Of a stretch of 64,000 bases of DNA, positions 17,046-27,477 are shown piece after piece. How positions within the stretch are numbered: the stretch's first letter is position 1; the number at the start of each line of letters is the position of its first letter. Under the pieces are notes generated by a model. It saw only the letters and a program-made list of their open reading frames with translations. It did not search any database and was not told where the DNA came from. The translations under genes and the position numbers were made by a program. The DNA comes from Gemmatimonadota bacterium (GTDB lineage: Bacteria > Gemmatimonadota > Gemmatimonadetes > Gemmatimonadales > GWC2-71-9): assembly GCA_016713435.1 (NCBI GenBank), contig JADJPD010000018.1:1-64000 (forward strand), read 5' to 3'.

Positions 17046-18689
17046 TCACGGCGTGGGGGAGACGGACACGGGTAGAAGCACGACGGCCGGACGCGCCTGT
17101 TCGACCGGTATGTTGCGCCACGCCGGTAACACACCGATCCCACTGCCATAGAACTCGCCGATCGCCTTCATGGCTGCCACGTCGCCAGCGGACAGCGCGA
17201 ACGTGAATTCGCGCGTGACCCTGCGTTGACCGAATGTGGCCGACACCGTCAGGTGCGTCGTCCCGACCGTCCACCAGAAGTCCGCGGCCAGCATCTGCCT
17301 CGCCTCCCTCACGAGTTCCGGGGAGAGCAGCGTCACCCGGGGATCCGGTAGCTGCGCCACCACCACCTTCTGCCCCAGGGCCTGCGCGAGCTTGCCCTGA
17401 TACGCCATCAGATTCGAGTTGACCGAGGAGAATCCATACCCCACCGTCACCACCTGCCCCGGCGCCAGCGCAAGCATACTCCAGGCCGGCTGGACCATGC
17501 CGCCCATGTAGGTCACTTCAGGCAGCAGAAGGCGGGACTCGCCTCCGCTGGTGGAGACGGCGACCGAGATCTCACGTACGATGATCGAGTCTCCCGACGG
17601 ATTGGCGAATTGCACCGTGGCGTCGAGTTGCGGTGTACCCAGGAAGTGTCGCACCACGACCTGCCCCGAGAGGTTGAGCATGCTGCCCTCAAGGTACGGT
17701 CGCCTGCTAAGCACAATACGCACCGGCTCCGGGCGCCTGGGCTTGAACTCCACCTGCTGGGAGACGTAGCCCCGGAGGCTCACGTCTGCGGTATACGAGG
17801 GTGCGGACCGGCTGGCTGGCACCGTGAACGCAAATGCCCCCGTCACATCGGAGCGTCCGCCGTCGGCGCCCGGGATCCGGATTGCGGCCCCATCGAGCGC
17901 CATCCCGGCTTCATCTACCACGGAGCCGCTGAAGCGGATTTCTTGCAGCCACCAGTGCTTGAGCAGGTCGGAAAGGACGATGATGGTCAGGCAGGCCAGG
18001 CCCAGACCCATCAACCACTTTACTAGCCCAGGGTTGGGCCGTCCCCGCTTCTCATTGGCGTGGCGCAGGATCTGCGAGATCAGGAGCAGCACCAGCGCCG
18101 CCAGCGACAGGGGCGTCTTGACCGCGTTCAGCACTTCAGCTATGCCCTCCATTACGGCCTCCCCTGCGCCCTTCAGCGCCGAGTCAGTGGACGATTGTGT
18201 GGTCGAGTCGGACCCGAGCGGACGGACGGGTGGGTTTCGCGTCGGAGCGGGCGCACCTGCCGTCTCGGTGGGTCTGGGCGCTGCCGGACTCTGTGAACCA
18301 ACGCTGTCGGTGCCGGGTGCCGATCCGATCGGGTGAGGCTCTGCGACCGCCTCGCCCCGGCGGTCCCCACCCGGGGCCGCCTTCATCACGTAGGTTCCGG
18401 TGGCGAGGAGGAACAACACCCCAAAGCCCAGTCCGACACGCCGAGCAGACCATCCCTGGGACACTACGAGCCGCAGTTCGGGGGCGGCGACCAGAAGGAA
18501 GGTCCCGGCACCAGCGCTCCACAGGCTCAGGCCCACCCCAGGGTACCACGGGCCGACACCTCCGAGCCGAAGCAAGATGCCCAGAACCGCGACCAGGAAC
18601 AGCCCGCCGAGAACGAGGGAAGGAATGGCACCACCGGCCGGCGGATCGGGAGGAGCGCGGTCCGAAGCGGGTGAGGTCGGCGCGTTCAT
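17046..18689 (-). CDS. Multi-pass membrane protein with carboxypeptidase-regulatory-like domain
   Basis: 547 residues from the ATG with a GGAAGGTGGAG ribosome-binding site. Three N-terminal helices (LVLGGLFLVAVLGILL, LSLWSAGAGTFLLVA, GFGVLFLLATGTYVM), a Pro/Thr/Ser-rich linker, two more helices (LAALVLLLISQIL, MGLGLACLTIIVLSDLL), a beta-sandwich of the CarboxypepD_reg type (FSGSVVDEAGMALDGAAIRI) and a long extracytoplasmic C-terminal region. No enzymatic motif. The same kind of regulatory domain seems to open the subtilase of this cluster, hinting that the two act at the same membrane. Confidence 0.65.
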   Translation of the reverse strand: MNAPTSPASDRAPPDPPAGGAIPSLVLGGLFLVAVLGILLRLGGVGPWYPGVGLSLWSAGAGTFLLVAAPELRLVVSQGWSARRVGLGFGVLFLLATGTYVMKAAPGGDRRGEAVAEPHPIGSAPGTDSVGSQSPAAPRPTETAGAPAPTRNPPVRPLGSDSTTQSSTDSALKGAGEAVMEGIAEVLNAVKTPLSLAALVLLLISQILRHANEKRGRPNPGLVKWLMGLGLACLTIIVLSDLLKHWWLQEIRFSGSVVDEAGMALDGAAIRIPGADGGRSDVTGAFAFTVPASRSAPSYTADVSLRGYVSQQVEFKPRRPEPVRIVLSRRPYLEGSMLNLSGQVVVRHFLGTPQLDATVQFANPSGDSIIVREISVAVSTSGGESRLLLPEVTYMGGMVQPAWSMLALAPGQVVTVGYGFSSVNSNLMAYQGKLAQALGQKVVVAQLPDPRVTLLSPELVREARQMLAADFWWTVGTTHLTVSATFGQRRVTREFTFALSAGDVAAMKAIGEFYGSGIGVLPAWRNIPVEQARPAVVLLPVSVSPTP

Positions 18690-18807
18690 CTCCACCTTCC
18701 CCCGCCAACCGGCATCGGTCTTCCCAGGACGCGACGAGGGCGACGCCCTCGCGGGTGCCAGCGACGTGCGCGCTCGGTGTGGACGCCGGGGTTGCCGTCG
18801 GCCACGC

Positions 18808-19809
18808 CTAGCCACCCACCTTCACGAGTTCGGCGATCAGCCCGGACAGGAGTGGCGCCAGGATCGCGAGCAGGCGCGGGGCCTGCGCGCTCAGGCTCAC
18901 CATCGCCTCCCATTGCACTCGTTCGCGGGAGTCCGTGGGCTGCTCGGCGGACATCGCATCGCCCGCGCCTCGGATGACCATCGCCGTCGGCAGGGAGATG
19001 CCGAGCAGGAACGCCGTGTAAAGGATCGCAAGCACCGTCGTCACCGCCCCGGCCACCGGCGGCAGCGCGGCCTGCGCAACGGCCAGCTCGCCGGTGGTGC
19101 CCTCGGGGAGCGGGAGGACATACGCCAGGGACCAGTCCATAAACACCCGCAACCGGACGAGGCTCACCACCAGTTCCGCGGCCGCCAGATAGAGGATTCC
19201 GTTCATCCACCGCCGGTGCCGCACCACGTCCGCAAGCGTCGGCGGTGTGACACTGTCGGTCGCCTCGGCGATGAGCCCCGTGACGGCGCATGCGATGGCC
19301 AGCGTGGTGAACAGCGACACCGCGTCGAGCCTGGGGTTGAGCCAGAGGATGGCGGGAAAGTCCGCGAGGAGGCCTTCGTGGAGGAACTGCCGCCACACGT
19401 GGTCCGGGGTGGACGAATGTGCCGAAAAGAAGAGGAGCGTGAAGCCCACCGTCAGCACCAAGGCGATGATGAGCCGAGGGGTGCGCCGCTTCCGGTCGAG
19501 AGGCCATAGACACGTCGCGGCCACCGCTGTGCAGAGGATCGGCACCAGCACCGACAGGCCCACCAGGCAGACCCAGACGAGGCGGTACGGCAGCGCCGCG
19601 CGCTGCGCCGCCGCGTCCGATCGCGCCACGGCCTCCAGCGCCGCGTGGAACGCCCGATCCGGCACGCACCCCCCGCCCGCGCACAGGATGAAGTAGTGGT
19701 AGACCAGCAGGAAGGTGAGCGCTGTCAGCGCCGTGAGCGCGAGCGGTACCCACGGGCGCACTGCCGGCCCGGACGAGGTCATGGGGCGTCCTTCCTTCAT
19801 TGGTGGCAA
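18808..19809 (-). CDS. Multi-pass membrane protein
   Basis: Up to 333 residues (a start at MTSSGPAV, 19782, is equally possible) with about six hydrophobic helices: LTALTALTFLLVYHYFI, VCLVGLSVLVPILCTAVAAT, LIIALVLTVGFTLLFFS, LFTTLAIACAVTGLI, ILYLAAAELVVSLV and VTTVLAILYTAFLLG. No family recognised. It lies between the hypothetical outer-membrane-like gene and the CarboxypepD_reg membrane gene on the same strand, and is probably part of the subtilase cluster. Confidence 0.6.
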   Translation of the reverse strand: MPPMKEGRPMTSSGPAVRPWVPLALTALTALTFLLVYHYFILCAGGGCVPDRAFHAALEAVARSDAAAQRAALPYRLVWVCLVGLSVLVPILCTAVAATCLWPLDRKRRTPRLIIALVLTVGFTLLFFSAHSSTPDHVWRQFLHEGLLADFPAILWLNPRLDAVSLFTTLAIACAVTGLIAEATDSVTPPTLADVVRHRRWMNGILYLAAAELVVSLVRLRVFMDWSLAYVLPLPEGTTGELAVAQAALPPVAGAVTTVLAILYTAFLLGISLPTAMVIRGAGDAMSAEQPTDSRERVQWEAMVSLSAQAPRLLAILAPLLSGLIAELVKVGG

Positions 19810-19908
19810 TCAGCACGCCCGCGGGGCGACCGAGGCCGCGTCAGCTGCCGAGGCGGGGGGCCTGGGCCGGGACCCGCGACGCTCCCTCCGGGCGCCGAAG
19901 CTGACTCC

Positions 19909-21998
19909 CTACCGGAGCCGCACGATCGGGATGTCGATCGACACGAACACCCCGACGCGCGTGGCGCCCTTCTGCTCGTCCTTCTGGTCGCTGACCTTCC
20001 GCAGCGACGGGGCGTAATTGATGCCGCCGCCGAGCACAACCGGGAACTTGGGCAGCCCGACCACGAGATACGCGCCCGGGGAGAAGACCTGCGCCACGCC
20101 CACCTCAGGATCGGTTTCGAGGTCCTCATCACTGGCGGTGACCCGGTAGGAGGCGAGGGCCCCGAGGTCGATCAGCTGCAGGAAGGCACTGATGGACCAG
20201 GAGCGGAGGCCGTGACCGAACTCCAGTCCGACGGGGACCGACATCCCGTAGAAGGCCTGCGACTCGCCCGACACTCTTTCACTCCCGGCCCCGAGCCCGA
20301 CATAGCCGTTGACGGTGGCGTACCAGGAGCGGCTACCCCGCTTGCCCTGGTAACTCTTCACCGGGGCCGCGTAGGCCTCGAACACGTCCGCGACGTCATC
20401 CGAGGTCTCGGCGGCCGCCAGCGCCGACCCCACGGACAACAGCGGGAGGAGCCCTTCCGGCGGAGCCAACCCCCAGCCCACGCGGGTCACGCGCAGCACG
20501 GTGAGCGAGGCCACCACCGTGGCCGGATAGTCGCGGCGTGCGAGGGCGCCCACTCCCTCTCGCAGGGCGGCCAGCGCCGTGAGCACGGCGGGATCCACGC
20601 TGGCACGGCCCGCCAGCGCCTGCACCCAGACGGTGACGACACCCAGGCCTGCGTCCACGGTGCGAGCGGCGAGGGGCAGCACGGAGTCTTCCTTGACCCC
20701 GGCGCGGAGGCGTCGCACCAGCGTATCCACAGCCTCGTGCGCCACGCGCATGGCCTCCACCGTCGCTCCCGCCTGGTGCACCGCGGCCGCCACACTGACG
20801 GCACTCCCGAGTCGAGCTGGCGGAGCCAGGCGTTCGCGTTGACGATCATCGCGCGGAGGACCTGCAGCCTGGCGTCCGCGTTGGCCGGCCAGTCGCCGTA
20901 CCCGTCAACATTGGTGTCAGGGAGCACGGCCCCGAGGAGCGAAACCCGCTGCAGCACGGCGGCGATCGGGTAGTCCCGCGCGCTGCGGGAGCTGAGCTCG
21001 TGCTCGAGAAGTCCCCGGCGGGTCGCCGCGCTGGCGTCGGCCGAGCGCATGTCGGTCAGCGCGCGCAGCAGGTCCTTCCCTTTGAGCATCAGCGTGGCCA
21101 TGGTTCCCACTGCGTAGGCCCCGAGGAGCAGGTCCCGGCGGCGCCTCAGGTCACCAGGCTCCTCCGCCCCGCCTGGCGGGGCGCTCGTGGTGCTGTCGAG
21201 CCGCCGGAGCGCGGCCAGGGGCCCCGTGCGTGGGAGCTGCGTCAGGTCCTGGCGCAGGGCGAGGCGGAGTTCCCGGAAGTCGGCGGCCCGTAGGGCCAGC
21301 TGGTCCTGCTCCAGGATTCCGCACGCGCGCGCGAAGAGGACGCTGGTGGGGCGCCCGAGGGGGCAGAGGTTGTTTGTCAGCCGTTCGATGAAGGCGATCC
21401 GGATCTCCGCCGAGGCCCGGTCCATCAGGAACTTGGTGAGGCCGGAGAGCAGCTTCGCCTCATCCAGGCCAATGGCGCCGAAGAGCCCGCCGACCCCGAG
21501 CGCCTTGTTGCTTGTGGCGGTGCGGCCGGAGTCCACGCGCGCCGCCGTTACCAGGACCTCCGCGACCGAGGGGATGCGCGCCTCCGCCCGGATGGTCCCG
21601 GCGCCCTGCCCGATCTTGCACACCCACTCGAGGGCCCGCACGGTGGAATCGGGGATGGTGCTGGGCGGCGCCCCCTTCGCCTGCAGGTCGGCCTCGGCCT
21701 TGGCCAGGTCCGTCGAATCCGCGGCCACCTCCTCGCGCAGCTCGTCCCGCCGGTCGCTCGAGGCGCCCGCCAGCCCTGCCCGCGCGGCCGCCAGCGATTG
21801 CCGGAGGGTCGCGATGTCCGCCGCGGCCGAGGCGAGCTCCCCGCGCCAGGTGAAGAGGTCGCAGGCCTGCGCCATCCGTGCGGAGGTGACGAGCGAGTCG
21901 AGCGAGTACACCCCGTCCGTCGTGGGTACGCCTTGGCTGGCGAGGCGGCCTGCCCATAGGAGCATCCCCAGTACCAGGCGGCGTGGTCCGATCCTCAT
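19909..21998 (-). CDS. Secreted hypothetical protein with barrel-like C-terminus (frameshifted)
   Basis: From MRIGPRRLVLGMLLWAGRLA (signal peptide; ribosome-binding site GAGGAGGGAG) a helical region follows, with coiled-coil-like stretches around LRQSLAAARAGLAGASSDRR. A one-base shift near 20.8 kb joins it to a C-terminal part ending in alternating strands (WYATVNGYVGLGAG, AFYGMSVPVGLEFG, AYLVVGLPKFPVVLGGGINY, GVFVSIDIPIVRLR) that resembles a small outer-membrane beta-barrel. No family recognised. The ATG probably overlaps the subtilase stop (ATGA), implying translational coupling. Confidence 0.6.
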
Positions 21999-24544
21999 GG
22001 CTCCCTCCTCTCGGCCCAGGGCGGCCCGCACGGCGGCCGCCACGTTGATGACCTTCAGCGCCACCACCCGCCCGCCCACCGTGTCGTTGCAGACCACCGC
22101 CGTGGCGATGAGCAGGTCTCGGACCTCCTTCGCCGTGAGGTCGGGGTTGGCCCGCAACACCATGGCCGAGGCCCCCGCCGCCAGGGCGGTCGCGGCGGAC
22201 GTGCCCGGAACTCGCGGGTGTAGCCACCCTTGAGCGCCGTGGTGAACATGGGAATCGCGGGGCCACGACGTCCACTTCCGGCCCGTAGTTGAGGACCAGC
22301 CTCGGCGCGCGCCAGGCGGCCGTCCCGATCCGCGCCCGCCACCGCCACCACGAAATCGAGGCAGGCGGGAAGCGCACTCGCCGCCGTCGCTGCCGGCTGC
22401 CGCCACCACCACGCATCCCCGCCCCCGGCCCGTGCGCGTCGCACGCTGGAGGGCGCGCCGCACCCGCTCCGAGTCGCCCGCGGACCAGCTCAGGCTCAGC
22501 ACATCGGCGCCCGCCGCCACGGCCGCCTCGATCCCGCTGGCCAGTCGCACGTTGGTGGTCACGATGTCGCCCCCGAAAGGCGCGGTAGTTCACCCGCACC
22601 GCCATCAGCCGGCTCCCCGCCCCCACGCCTTTCATGCCGTCCCCGGCAGGCCGTGCGCCTACGAGCCCGGCGCAACTGGTCCCGTGCCCATCGTGGGCCA
22701 GCGGGCAGGAGGTCAGCTCGGTCCGGAACAGGTCCGCCGCGCCCCACGGCGTCCCGCAGGTCGGGATGCGCCCGGTCAACGCCATCGTCCAGTACCGCCA
22801 CGGTGACCCGGTCCAGCGCCCGGTCGCCGATGAGCTCCCACGCCTCCATCGCCCCGATGATCCGGTAGGCGAGCGCGCCCGCCTCCGCGTCGCCTCCCAG
22901 CGCGGGCGCGTAGGGCATCGCCGCGCCCTTCACCTGCACCAGGTCCGGCTCGGCAAACTCGACCTCCGCCAACGCGCCCAGTGTGGTGGCCGCCTTGAAG
23001 GGATCCTCGGCGGAGTCGAGTCGGACGGTATAGTCCGACTCCTTCACCTCCAGCACCGTGCCCCGGAGGTGCTCGAGCGCGTCCTCCACCGACTTCGGCA
23101 GGGCGTCCTCCGTCTCGGCCAGCGACAGCACCACCTTGTCCGTGGCGAACTGCCAGGCACCGCCCCCCGCCTCGAACACCGGCTGCACCCGCGTCACCTT
23201 GGGGCTCGCCTCGAGTCGGGTCACCAGGGCCTTGTAGTCCGCCAGCGTCGTGTTGGCGGTCTTGAAGAGGTAGTACCCGTCGCTGGGCAGCAGCCCGGTG
23301 TATACCAGCCCGAACTCCCCGGCCAGCTCCTCCGGGTTCAACGGCGACGTCCGGAACCGCACCGCAATCCGCCCGCGATCCACCCGGAGGCGCACCTCCC
23401 GCACCCCGTTGTTGAACGTGACCTCCTCACCCAGGCGGCTGCTGTGCCCACCTTCCCCGACTGGCGGCTCGTCCTCCCCCTGGAGCTCCCGCTCACGCGC
23501 TCGGGCACGGTCGGAGAGCCAGCGCTTGCCAAGGTCGTTGACGGTCTCCAGCACCACGTCGATCCAGAGACCGGTGAAGAAGCCGAGGAACAGCACCCAC
23601 GGCGCACTCCCGGTCGACGGGAATCCGGCTTCGAGACAGACGAAGGCAACCAGGGCGACATACAGGGCCACCAGCAGGCGGCCCGCATACGTGCGCAGCA
23701 CGTCCCGCGTGCGCCCACGTTGCCTGACCGCAGGAAGGCCGCCGTGGGCGTGTTGATGCTGTACGCCACAGGTCAGGCTGCCGATGTACGAGGCCACGAT
23801 CAGCAGCGAGGGCACCGCCAGTCCCGCGAGCCCAAGGGGGATTTGGTCCTGGCCGCTGGTCATGTACGCCTGGGCCAGCTTCCACGACGAGTAGGTCCAG
23901 ACCAGGGCCACGAGGAGGGCGTAGACGGCGGGGTGATACCGTCGCCAGGGGAGGGCCTGCTTGGGCCAGGGGATCTCGGTGGTGGTGAGGTTGAGGAGTG
24001 CCAGGAAGATCCCGCGCATGCGGGAGGAGGAGGATCAAGAGAAGCCCGGTGTCGAGCGTGACGAGCGGGATCTCGAGCCGGGCGGGTATCGCGCTGAGTG
24101 GACTGTCGCCGGCCCTCCGGAGATCCACCTGGGCGGAATCCACCGCGAACCCCCGCGCCCGCACCACCACCTGCCCGCGATAACTTGGCGCGGCGAGCGA
24201 CGCCCGGCACCTGCGCCTCACTGAACTGGAAGGCCCCGTTGCCATCCGTCAACCGGGTGACCGACCACGCGAGCTCGCCGGTGGCGCTGGACGCGGAACG
24301 TCACGCTGGCCCGGGCCACGGGACCCGACTGCGATGATACTGTCCCGGCAACGATCGGCGGCGGCGCTGGAGCTGCGCTGTCCACGCTTGCCGGGGCGCC
24401 AGGAGCCGGTGATGACGCTGGGGCGATCGCGGCACCCGTCCCCTGCGCCCGCAACCAGAATCCCCACAGGCCGAGCGCACAGATGAGGACGACGCCCGCT
24501 GCCCACCCCCACCGGCCCCGCTGCCCTTCCGTGATGCGCGCCAT
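21995..24544 (-). CDS. Membrane-anchored subtilisin-like serine protease (multiple frameshifts)
   Basis: Pieced together across about six indels. An N-terminal helix (GWAAGVVLICALGLWGFWL) and a regulatory beta-domain (IVAGTVSSQSGPVARASVTF) come first. Several helices follow (LVTLDTGLLLILL, AVYALLVALVWTYSSW, LVALYVALVAFVCL), then a prodomain-like region (VKESDYTVRLDSAEDPFKAA), then the S8 catalytic domain. Its triad is complete: Asp in VTVAVLDDGVD, His in DGHGTSCAGLV, Ser in GTSAATALAAG. The catalytic domain is probably extracytoplasmic. It may be two genes if the shift near 24.0 kb is genuine. The downstream frame is continuous with the next gene; an ATGA overlap would be restored by one indel. 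Confidence 0.65.
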
Positions 24545-24595
24545 GCGGCCACCTCCTCAGGCCGGGCTTGCCACCCGGTCGCGCCTGCCCCGCAG

Positions 24596-25108
24596 CTACT
24601 GCGTCGCCTGGAAATGCATCGGATCCGGCCGCTTCTTGAACCGCCCGCCCCACTTCCACCCTTCCGCCTCGAAGAGTGCGATCACCGCCTCCGGCATCAT
24701 CCCCTTCCCCGCCTCCCACCGCCGGCCCAGGCCGTTGTGGTCTGGATCCAGGTCGATCCCCGCCCCCCACGCGTGGGTGCTCAGGCTGCCCGACCCCGAG
24801 ATGCGGCGGTAGTTGTAGACCCCGGCATAGAGGTGCATCCCGGCTGCGCGCACCTTGGCCACCGAGCCATAGTGATCCAGGATCCCCTGCAGCACGCCCT
24901 TCAGGCTCTCCGCCACCTTCCGGTGACAGCGGACCCGGGTCACGGTGCGCGTGGGCTCCCACGCCAGCACCATCGGGTAGGGTGCGATGAACGCCGTGAG
25001 GTTGGCCTGCTCCCATCCCGCGGTCGGGAGGCCATCCTGCTTGAGCTGGTGTTCCCCGTAGAACGCTGCGAGGCTGGCGGGATCGTCGGCCGGCCATGGA
25101 TGTGGCAT
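24596..25108 (-). CDS. M15-family D-Ala-D-Ala carboxypeptidase-like peptidase
   Basis: 170-residue zinc peptidase of the M15 (VanY/endolysin) type. SLSTHAWGAGIDLDPDHN supplies the first His and the Asp ligand, and KKRPDPMHFQATQ the last His. An aromatic-rich GWKWGGRF precedes the final motif. It cleaves peptidoglycan peptides in its family. No signal peptide is visible, so it may be cytoplasmic or released with lysis. It lies immediately upstream of the subtilase gene, same strand. Confidence 0.8.
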   Translation of the reverse strand: MPHPWPADDPASLAAFYGEHQLKQDGLPTAGWEQANLTAFIAPYPMVLAWEPTRTVTRVRCHRKVAESLKGVLQGILDHYGSVAKVRAAGMHLYAGVYNYRRISGSGSLSTHAWGAGIDLDPDHNGLGRRWEAGKGMMPEAVIALFEAEGWKWGGRFKKRPDPMHFQATQ

Positions 25109-25388
25109 CGAGCCCCCGGGGGTTCTAATGCGGAACGCCGGGTCCGGGCCCCACCGCCGCCGGCACCCGCACCCGCTTTGTAGAATGGGAAATGTTATGT
25201 CCCAGATAATATGAGAAGGCAGGGTAAAATCCGGGTCAGTAGCGGGTCATTCGGAGGCCCTGCGAGGCGGGAGAGGTGTAACGGAAGGTTTTGCCGGGAG
25301 GGAAACCGCGAAATGCCACAATTCACCTGACAGGGACCCGCTCAGGCCGCTCCGGGCACCTCCCCGCGCAGGGGAACTCCCCGCCGCC

Positions 25389-25916
25389 TCACGCCTGCCC
25401 CCAGCGCGACTCGAGCAGCTTAGGTGCGGCGGCGACCGGCCAGATCACCTCCTCGAGGCGCCGCGACGCATGACACGGCGTCTCCGCCAGCCGGCTCTCC
25501 ACGAAGGGCAGCGTGGTCTCGTCCCACCGCCCGCGCTCCAGGTGCGCCTCCACCGCGTACGCGAAGTCCACCATGCTGCCGAGCACCGAGCGGTCCGTGG
25601 TCCTGGCCACGCGCACCGGGACCATGGCGGCACACTCGGCGTCCACCACGCTGGGTGGCGCGCCGAGCCGGTGCAGCCGGGCGGCGACGAGGGTGGCGAG
25701 CCGGCCGGGGAGCGTCTTGACCTCGCGGGCGGGGACCAGGAGGGGCAGCAGGCCACGGGAGGAGGTGAGGAGGAGCAACGGGCGGCGATCGACCACGAGA
25801 CGGTTGACGTACCAGTCGCCGAGGGCGGTGTCGGAGGCGGACTCGGCGGGCGCGGTCGGGGGGAGCGCCGGGAAGAGGCGGCGGGTGGGGCGCAGCACTA
25901 CCATCGGCAGGGGCAC
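25389..25916 (-). CDS. DUF6933-like protein
   Basis: 175 residues beginning with VVLRPTRRLFPALP, then LGDWYVNRLVVDRRPLLLLT, VPAREVKTLP and RTTDRSVLGSMVDFAYAVEAH. This order (LRPT start, LGDWY, T-x-x-RSVLGSM-DF) matches my recollection of the uncharacterised DUF6933 family. Cytoplasmic, function unknown. About 270 bp of comparatively AT-rich sequence upstream (25117-25388) contains no gene. Confidence 0.6.
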   Translation of the reverse strand: MPLPMVVLRPTRRLFPALPPTAPAESASDTALGDWYVNRLVVDRRPLLLLTSSRGLLPLLVPAREVKTLPGRLATLVAARLHRLGAPPSVVDAECAAMVPVRVARTTDRSVLGSMVDFAYAVEAHLERGRWDETTLPFVESRLAETPCHASRRLEEVIWPVAAAPKLLESRWGQA

Positions 25917-25989
25917 CTCGGGCGCCGGCGCCCCTGAGGAATCACGGGGCGATCAGGGAGGCGCGCCCGGCTCACGGGTTCGCGAGCCA

Positions 25990-26769
25990 TCACTGCCCGT
26001 CAATCCGGACCTCACTCCCGAACCCCACCCGTCGCCGCGTGGCCACCGGCACGCCCTGGATCCGACCGGGCGCGTACTGGCAGTTCTGGTACAGCCGCAC
26101 CGCCTGCTGGGTGATGCTCGGGTTCGTGGAGGAGAGCACGGTGACGCTTCCCACCACGAACCGGCCGCCCGTATCCACCACGAACGTGAACGTGGCCTCG
26201 CCGGTGTTGGCGCGCTGCATCTCCCGTTGCATGGCCTCAAAGTCCCCTCGGGACATGGGCCCCGTGGTGACGATCTCCTCGCGCGGCCCGTTCTGGCATG
26301 CGAGCGTCCGGGGCTTCTCCTCGAGGATCGGATCGCCCTCCTCCACCGGCTCCGTGGGCAGCACCGGGGGCGTGATCTCGAGCGGCGTGAACGGCCGCCC
26401 CTCCGCCGGGATGGTCCGGATGCTCAGGCCGTTCGAGTCGAGCATGATCTGCTGCAGCACCGCCAGCGGCGCGCGCGGCTTGGGCTCGATGCGGAACTTG
26501 CACGCCGGCAGCTGCCGCCGTGCGATGCTGAGGATGCCGCCGGGGCTCAGGCCCTTCGCGAAGCCGACCTCGATCCGGGTGGTGTCCGGGCGGCCATCGG
26601 GTGACAGCACCGTCCGCACCACGCCCGTCCCCGAGACCTCGCCGAGGGGCTGGACGGGCGAGCGACAGCGTTCCAGGGAGATGACCGGATCAGGGGGGAC
26701 CCTGTCAGGGGTGCGGACCACCAGGAGAGGGAGCGCGAGAAGGAGCGCGGTGACGGGCAGCAGGCGCAT
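25990..26769 (-). CDS. TonB C-terminal-like periplasmic protein
   Basis: 259 residues with a signal peptide (MRLLPVTALLLALPLLVV). The C-terminal region ATFTFVVDTGGRFVVGSV, ITQQAVRLYQNCQYAP, GVPVATRRRVGFGSEV follows the TonB C-terminal pattern (variable strand, VD-G, helix, FxPA-like, GxPV). An earlier copy of a similar half-domain (VVRTVLSPDGRPDTTRIEVG) precedes it. There is no proline-rich spanning helix, so it is probably a stand-alone TonB-like periplasmic domain rather than a classical energy transducer. The start was chosen at 26769 because of the signal peptide. Confidence 0.65.
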   Translation of the reverse strand: MRLLPVTALLLALPLLVVRTPDRVPPDPVISLERCRSPVQPLGEVSGTGVVRTVLSPDGRPDTTRIEVGFAKGLSPGGILSIARRQLPACKFRIEPKPRAPLAVLQQIMLDSNGLSIRTIPAEGRPFTPLEITPPVLPTEPVEEGDPILEEKPRTLACQNGPREEIVTTGPMSRGDFEAMQREMQRANTGEATFTFVVDTGGRFVVGSVTVLSSTNPSITQQAVRLYQNCQYAPGRIQGVPVATRRRVGFGSEVRIDGQ

Positions 26770-27179
26770 GGGGCAAGACCTTCGCAAGAGAAACGCTGTG
26801 GCATAAGGTGCCCCGCGGCCCGTTGTGCGGCAAGCACCCCCGGCCCCCGCTACGGCCTGGCGGGCAGCTCTTCCTTGGGCAGCTGCGGCACCACGCTCAC
26901 GTGGGGCGGCACCAAGTCCGGCACGTCGTAGCAGAGCCGCATGCCCATGACGATGGCCGCCTCGTTGGCTGAGTGCCCGTAGCTTCGGCGGCCGGGCGCT
27001 GCCCGAATCCATCGGAATGGACCACCCGCCCCGCTCGGTGGACGCGCGCTTCCCCGCGATGCGTGGGAGAAGGCCCTTCGGGGCAATCGTCGTCCGACAC
27101 TAGTAGAGTTGCAGCAGTTGCCGGGTCCTCCTGCCAGGAGTGCGAGGGGATTTTCGCGCTGCGCCCGCAGGAATGGTCC

Positions 27180-27326
27180 AGGTGCGCTGGACCGTCGTCG
27201 GGGCGCGGTGGAGCATCCTCCGGGTGCGGTGGACCACCGTCCGGGCGCAGTGGTCCCTCGTCCGGGTGCCGTGGACCAGCGCCCGTGCACACTGGACCAG
27301 CGTCCGGGCGCAGTGGACCACGGACC
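27180..27326. repeat. 21-bp minisatellite, seven degenerate copies
   Basis: Seven consecutive 21-base units of the form GGYGCRGTGGACCANCGTCCG, for example GGTGCGGTGGACCACCGTCC and GGCGCAGTGGACCACGGACC. The unit is a multiple of three, so both strands give seven-residue peptide repeats, but neither frame looks like a real gene. Confidence 0.85.
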
Positions 27327-27477
27327 GTGCACGCGTGAGTGATGTCGTTGACGGAGAGGAAAGTCCGCGGGACCACGGGCATGGCACCGGGAGAATCGGC
27401 GCGCTGGCAGGGTGCGGCGGACCGCGGACCGGGGAGGGAGGAGCGCCAGCAGGGGCGCGCGGACGCGTGTCCCGGGC

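Noticed and set aside
25117..25388. Possible small RNA or gene in the comparatively AT-rich gap
   Set aside because: No open frame, clear hairpin or conserved motif could be identified.
27180..27326. Possible CRISPR array
   Set aside because: The units are contiguous 21-mers without spacers, and no cas gene is present.
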